The position numbers and the translations under genes are program-made. A DNA stretch of 64,000 bases, from contig CBDCXJ010000027.1 of the NCBI GenBank assembly GCA_965223695.1, positions 124,001 to 188,000 on the forward strand. Reading direction: 5' to 3'. The notes under the pieces are model-generated. The model worked only from the letters and a program-made list of their open reading frames with translations. It was not told the origin of the DNA and made no database searches. The stretch is from JAUVPB01 sp965223695. Lineage in GTDB: Bacteria; Actinomycetota; Thermoleophilia; Gaiellales; Gaiellaceae. Each line of letters begins with the position of its first letter. Position 1 is the first letter of the stretch. Positions 60,436 through 64,000 of this stretch are shown one piece after another.

Positions 60436-63400
60436 ATGAGCGCCGGAAGCGAGCGCGCCTACAGGGTCGCCATCGACGTTGGTGGCACGTTCACCGACGT
60501 CGTCATCGGCGACCAGCACGGCCGGCTGACCGTCGGCAAGGGTCTGAGCGACCGCGAGCAGCCATATCGCGGCTTCGAGGTCGGGCTGAACGACGCGGCC
60601 GGGACCCTGGGTGTCGACCCGTCTGAGCTGCTTGCTCGCACCAACCTCATCACCTATGGCACCACTCGCGCGACCAACGCGATCGTCGAGGGCAAGGTCG
60701 CCAAGACGGCCGCACTCCTCACCGAGGGCTTCCGTGACATCCTCGTGTTGCGCCAGGGCGGCAAGCGCAACCCGTTCGAGATCTTCCGCGAGTTCCCAGC
60801 GCCGTACATCCCGCGGAACCTGACCTATGAGGTGCCCGAGCGCGTCAACTCCGAGGGCGGTGTCGAGAAGCCGCTCGACGAGGACGCGGTGCGCGAGATC
60901 ATCGACCGGCTGGCGAAGCGCGACGTCGAGGCGGTCGCGGTCAGCTTGCTCTGGTCGGTTGCCAACGGCCAGCACGAGCGCCGCATCGGCGAGCTGCTCG
61001 CAGAGTTCCTGCCGGGCGTTCCCTACACGCTGTCGCACGAGCTGAACCCGGTCGTCCGCGAGTACCCGCGCACCTCCTCGACCGCCATCGACGTCTCGCT
61101 GAAACCGCTCATGCAAGAGCACCTGCGGTCGTTCCGCGACGATCTCGGGGCGGCCGGCTTCGGCGGGGAGCTGCTCGTCAGCACCTCCTCCGGCGGCGTC
61201 ATGCACCTCGACGAGGTGATCGAGCGGCCGATCCACATGTGCAAGTCGGGCCCCGCGATGGCGCCGCTCGCCGGGATCGCCTACGCCGAGGACGACGAGC
61301 TCGGCGACGACGTGATCGTCGTCGACGCCGGCGGCACGACCTTCGACGTGAGCGTGATCCGCGATGGCCAGATCAAGTACACGCGCGAGACGTGGCTGGT
61401 CGAGGAGTTCGTGGGCCACAACCTCGGCGTTCCCACCGTCGACGTGCGCTCGATTGGCGCTGGCGGTGGATCGATCGCCTGGATCGACGAGGGTGGGCTT
61501 CTGCATGTCGGGCCGCAGAGCGCGGGCGCCGATCCCGGCCCGGCCTGCTACGGCCAGGGTGGCGACAAGCCAACGGTCACGGACGCGGCTGTCGCGCTCG
61601 GCTACATCGATCCGAAGGCCTTTCTCGGCGGCCGCATGGAGCTCGACCTCGGGGCCGCGCGCCGTGTTGTCGGCGAGGTCGCAACGGCGCTCGAGATCGC
61701 GACGGAGGCGGCCGCCTCGGCGATCCTCACGCTCTCGAGCGAGGAGATGATCAAGGCGATCGAGGCGATCACCGTCAAGGACGGTGTCAATCCCGCCGAG
61801 AGCCTGCTGCTTGCCGGCGGCGGCGCGGCCGGCCTGAACATCGTCCCGATCGCCCGCGCGCTCGGATGCACCCGGGTGCTGATCCCGCGCACCGCGGGCG
61901 CGCTCAGCGCTTGCGGCGCGCAGTACTCGGACATCGTCGCCGAGTTCGGCGGCAGCTGCTACGCGCACTCCGACGACTTCGACTTCGAGGGCGTCAACGC
62001 CGTCCTCTCGGACATCGACGGCCGGATGGACTCGTTCGCCGAGCGCCTGGCCGAGCGCGGCGTCGAGGCGTTCTCGCGGGACTACTTCACCGAGTCGCGC
62101 TACCTCAACCAGCAGTGGGAGATGGAGATCCCGGTCTCGGGCTCGCGCGTCTCGGGCGCCGATGACGTCGCGGCGCTCAAGAGCGCGTTCGACGCCCAGC
62201 ACGAGCGTCTCTACGAGGTGAAGGAGCCTGACGGGCCGATCGAGTGCATCAACTGGACCGGCCGGATCACGGCGAGCCTGGCGCGCCCCCGCCAGCAGCG
62301 CGCCGAGCTCAACGGCTCGCTTCTCTCGAGCCCCGACCGCACGACAACCGCCTACTTCGGCCGGCCGCGCGAGACGCCGGTCTTCCTCGGCGACTCCCTC
62401 GAGGCCGGGATGGCGATCGACGGTCCCGCGATCATCGAGGAGCCGACGACGACAATCGTCGTCGACGAGCGCTCGCGCTGCACGGTCACGGCCACCGGCA
62501 ACTACCTGCTCGACGTCGAGCCCGAGGAGGAGCAAGAGACGACGGGCGGCGGCGCGATCGACCCGGTGCAGCTTGCGATCATGGCGAACCGGCTCGACGC
62601 GATTCTGCGCGAGGTGACCGAGACGATCCTCTTGACCGCGCGCTCGACCGTGATCGGGATCGCCCGTGACTTCTCCTGCGGGATCTCGACATCAGAGGAC
62701 GAGGTGGTCGCGCTCGAGGCCGGGCTTCCGATGCACATCTTCGGCACGCACATCCAGGCGGCCTCGATCAAGCGCGAGCACCCCGACTTCGCCGAGGGCG
62801 ACGCCTTCCTGCACAACGACCCCTACGACGGGAACTCGCACCCAGGCGACCACGTCACGCTCGTCCCGGTCTTCCACGAGGGCGAGCATTTCTTCACTGT
62901 CACGGTCAAGTGCCACGTTGCCGACACGGGCAACTCGATTCCGACCACCTACCACGCCGGCGCGCGCGACGTCTACGAGGAGGGAACGCTGATCTTCCCC
63001 TGCGTCCGCGTGCAGCATGACTACGAGGACGTCGAGGACATCGTGCGTATGTGCCGGAGACGTATCCGCGTGCCCGATCAGTGGTACGGCGACTTCATGG
63101 CGGCAATCGGTGCCGCCCGCGTCGGCGAGCGCGGGCTGAAGGCATTCATCGCCAAGTACGGGCGCGAGACCGTTCGCGAGTTCGTCGAGGAGTGGCTCGA
63201 CTACACCTCACGGCGCGTTGCGGCCGAGATCGCCAAGCTCCCAGCCGGACGCGTTCACGCCAAGGGGAAGCACGACCCGCTGCCGCCGATGCTGCCCGAC
63301 GGCATTCCCCTGCAGACGACGATCGACGTCGACCCGGCCGGCGGCATGATCACCGTCGACCTGACCGAGAACCCCGATAACCTTCCCTGCGGCCTCAACC

Positions 63401-64000
63401 TGACCGAGTCGACCTCGACGATGGGCTCGATGCAGGCGATCTTCTGCTGCATCGATCCGTCGATCCAGCACAACGCCGGCAGCTTCCGCCACATCGACGT
63501 CAAGCTTCGCGAGGGCGCGGTTGTCGGCATCCCGCGGTTCCCGTACAGCTGCTCGGTGGCGACGACGAACGTCTCTGACGTAATGATCAACATCACGCAG
63601 GAGGCGCTCTCTCAGCTCGGCGACGGCCAGGGCGGATCGCACACGGGCCTCTGTCTCTCGGGCGGGGCGGGGGTCGTCTCGGGGAAGGACCACAGGAAGG
63701 CCGACGCTGCCTACGTGACGCAGCTGTTCCTCATGAACGGCGGCGGGCCGGCGAACGCGTTCTACGACGGGATGACCTACGCGCTCGTCCCGCCGGCGAT
63801 CGGCCTGATTTACCGCGACAGCGTCGAGATCGACGAGCAGAGGATGCCCTTCATCGTGCGCTTCGTGCGCTTGGTGCAGGACTCGGCCGGCGCCGGCCGG
63901 CGCCGCGGCGGCCCTGCCGGCGACGTGCTAGTCGAGGCGCGTGAGAGCGACGTCACGATCGTCAGTGCCTCGAACGGGACCGTCAACCCGCCGCGCGGCG
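60436..64000 (+). CDS. Hydantoinase/oxoprolinase A-B fusion protein (partial, runs off the window)
   Basis: ATG at 60436 begins MSAGSERAYRVAIDVGGTFT, then a continuous 1,188-codon frame to the window end. The HyuA domain spans about residues 1-690, with TYGTTRATNAIVEGKVAKTA, VDAGGTTFDVSVIRDGQIKY, RSIGAGGGSIAWIDEGGLLH and GGGAAGLNIVPIARALGCTR. A short acidic linker (EPEEEQETTGGGAIDPVQ) joins it to HyuB from about residue 703: HNDPYDGNSHPGDHVTLVP, CGLNLTESTSTMGSMQAIFC and NGGGPANAFYDGMTYAL. It is the second A-B fusion in this window, and unlike the first it has no frame break. It uses ATP to hydrolyse a cyclic imide/lactam or carboxylate a ketone; substrate unknown. Confidence 0.88.
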   Translation, partial: MSAGSERAYRVAIDVGGTFTDVVIGDQHGRLTVGKGLSDREQPYRGFEVGLNDAAGTLGVDPSELLARTNLITYGTTRATNAIVEGKVAKTAALLTEGFRDILVLRQGGKRNPFEIFREFPAPYIPRNLTYEVPERVNSEGGVEKPLDEDAVREIIDRLAKRDVEAVAVSLLWSVANGQHERRIGELLAEFLPGVPYTLSHELNPVVREYPRTSSTAIDVSLKPLMQEHLRSFRDDLGAAGFGGELLVSTSSGGVMHLDEVIERPIHMCKSGPAMAPLAGIAYAEDDELGDDVIVVDAGGTTFDVSVIRDGQIKYTRETWLVEEFVGHNLGVPTVDVRSIGAGGGSIAWIDEGGLLHVGPQSAGADPGPACYGQGGDKPTVTDAAVALGYIDPKAFLGGRMELDLGAARRVVGEVATALEIATEAAASAILTLSSEEMIKAIEAITVKDGVNPAESLLLAGGGAAGLNIVPIARALGCTRVLIPRTAGALSACGAQYSDIVAEFGGSCYAHSDDFDFEGVNAVLSDIDGRMDSFAERLAERGVEAFSRDYFTESRYLNQQWEMEIPVSGSRVSGADDVAALKSAFDAQHERLYEVKEPDGPIECINWTGRITASLARPRQQRAELNGSLLSSPDRTTTAYFGRPRETPVFLGDSLEAGMAIDGPAIIEEPTTTIVVDERSRCTVTATGNYLLDVEPEEEQETTGGGAIDPVQLAIMANRLDAILREVTETILLTARSTVIGIARDFSCGISTSEDEVVALEAGLPMHIFGTHIQAASIKREHPDFAEGDAFLHNDPYDGNSHPGDHVTLVPVFHEGEHFFTVTVKCHVADTGNSIPTTYHAGARDVYEEGTLIFPCVRVQHDYEDVEDIVRMCRRRIRVPDQWYGDFMAAIGAARVGERGLKAFIAKYGRETVREFVEEWLDYTSRRVAAEIAKLPAGRVHAKGKHDPLPPMLPDGIPLQTTIDVDPAGGMITVDLTENPDNLPCGLNLTESTSTMGSMQAIFCCIDPSIQHNAGSFRHIDVKLREGAVVGIPRFPYSCSVATTNVSDVMINITQEALSQLGDGQGGSHTGLCLSGGAGVVSGKDHRKADAAYVTQLFLMNGGGPANAFYDGMTYALVPPAIGLIYRDSVEIDEQRMPFIVRFVRLVQDSAGAGRRRGGPAGDVLVEARESDVTIVSASNGTVNPPRG

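Noticed and set aside
60199..62535. A 778-residue minus-strand open frame opposite the second hydantoinase fusion
   Set aside because: Composition is a D/R/A/L-rich antisense shadow, and the plus strand has clear HyuA motifs in every segment.

Overview
The window is about 64 kb of high-GC DNA (mostly about two-thirds G+C by eye). Codon choice is strongly GC-ending, with many GTG/TTG starts. The content is actinobacterial: F420-type luciferase-like reductases, the tandem CaiB/acyl-CoA dehydrogenase style of operon, huge secreted sugar dehydrogenases with PKD and lectin domains, and a MFS/TetR pair. A deep-branching actinobacterium such as a member of the Thermoleophilia is the best guess; this is an inference from style and content, and there is no rRNA to test it. 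Several genes carry single-base indels, often in homopolymers (HyuA, a methyltransferase, an SDR with three, the second sugar dehydrogenase, ClpP, a quinone reductase). Their number and small size suggest a draft or metagenomic assembly with residual indel errors, although some may be real decay.

Layout. 1-4.8 kb: end of an alcohol dehydrogenase, then a minus-strand hydantoinase A-B fusion followed by an isochorismatase-fold amidase, together resembling an N-methylhydantoin/N-carbamoyl degradation module. 5-6.7 kb: polysaccharide deacetylase plus formyltransferase. 6.7-8.8 kb: a DDE transposase with two small genes. 8.8-11.5 kb: broken methyltransferase, broken SDR, and an EamA exporter. 11.5-21.1 kb: two tandem paralogous secreted PQQ-type sugar dehydrogenases with PKD, L-type lectin and carbohydrate-binding-like domains, separated by an IS481 element sitting at a CTAG site. 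21.2-30.2 kb: NHL-repeat protein, TetR/MFS pair with two palindromic operators, VOC protein, ClpP, CmoB-like methyltransferase, tRNA-Glu, GGDEF-EAL protein, enoyl-CoA hydratase, GlcG-like protein and tRNA-Val.

30.2-39.8 kb is a genomic scrapyard. Directly after tRNA-Val comes a decayed secreted-protein gene, then four nested or abutting insertion sequences (two near-identical IS3 copies, two further IS3-type elements with nonsense-mutated OrfA genes, and an IS481 remnant split by one IS3 copy). These are followed by a truncated D5-type plasmid/phage primase-helicase, a broken lipoprotein gene, and a compositionally foreign AT-richer island of roughly 0.85 kb encoding a flavodoxin-fold quinone reductase-like protein. 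Normal gene order resumes at 39.8 kb with an F420-type reductase, an M28 peptidase, an operon of LicD + nucleotidyltransferase/PLP-enzyme fusion + aminotransferase, GreA, gamma-glutamyltransferase, and a GMC oxidoreductase with its subunit-3 partner.

The most notable locus is 52.85-58.66 kb on the minus strand. It is a tightly overlapping operon of enoyl-CoA hydratase, two acyl-CoA dehydrogenases, a class III CoA-transferase, a protein of unknown function with a DGLPVAPPT motif, and a UGSC-family protein. The last is readable only if an in-frame TGA at 53088-53090 is selenocysteine. The window closes with a VapBC-type toxin-antitoxin pair, whose operator palindrome covers the antitoxin start codon, and a second hydantoinase A-B fusion that runs off the end.
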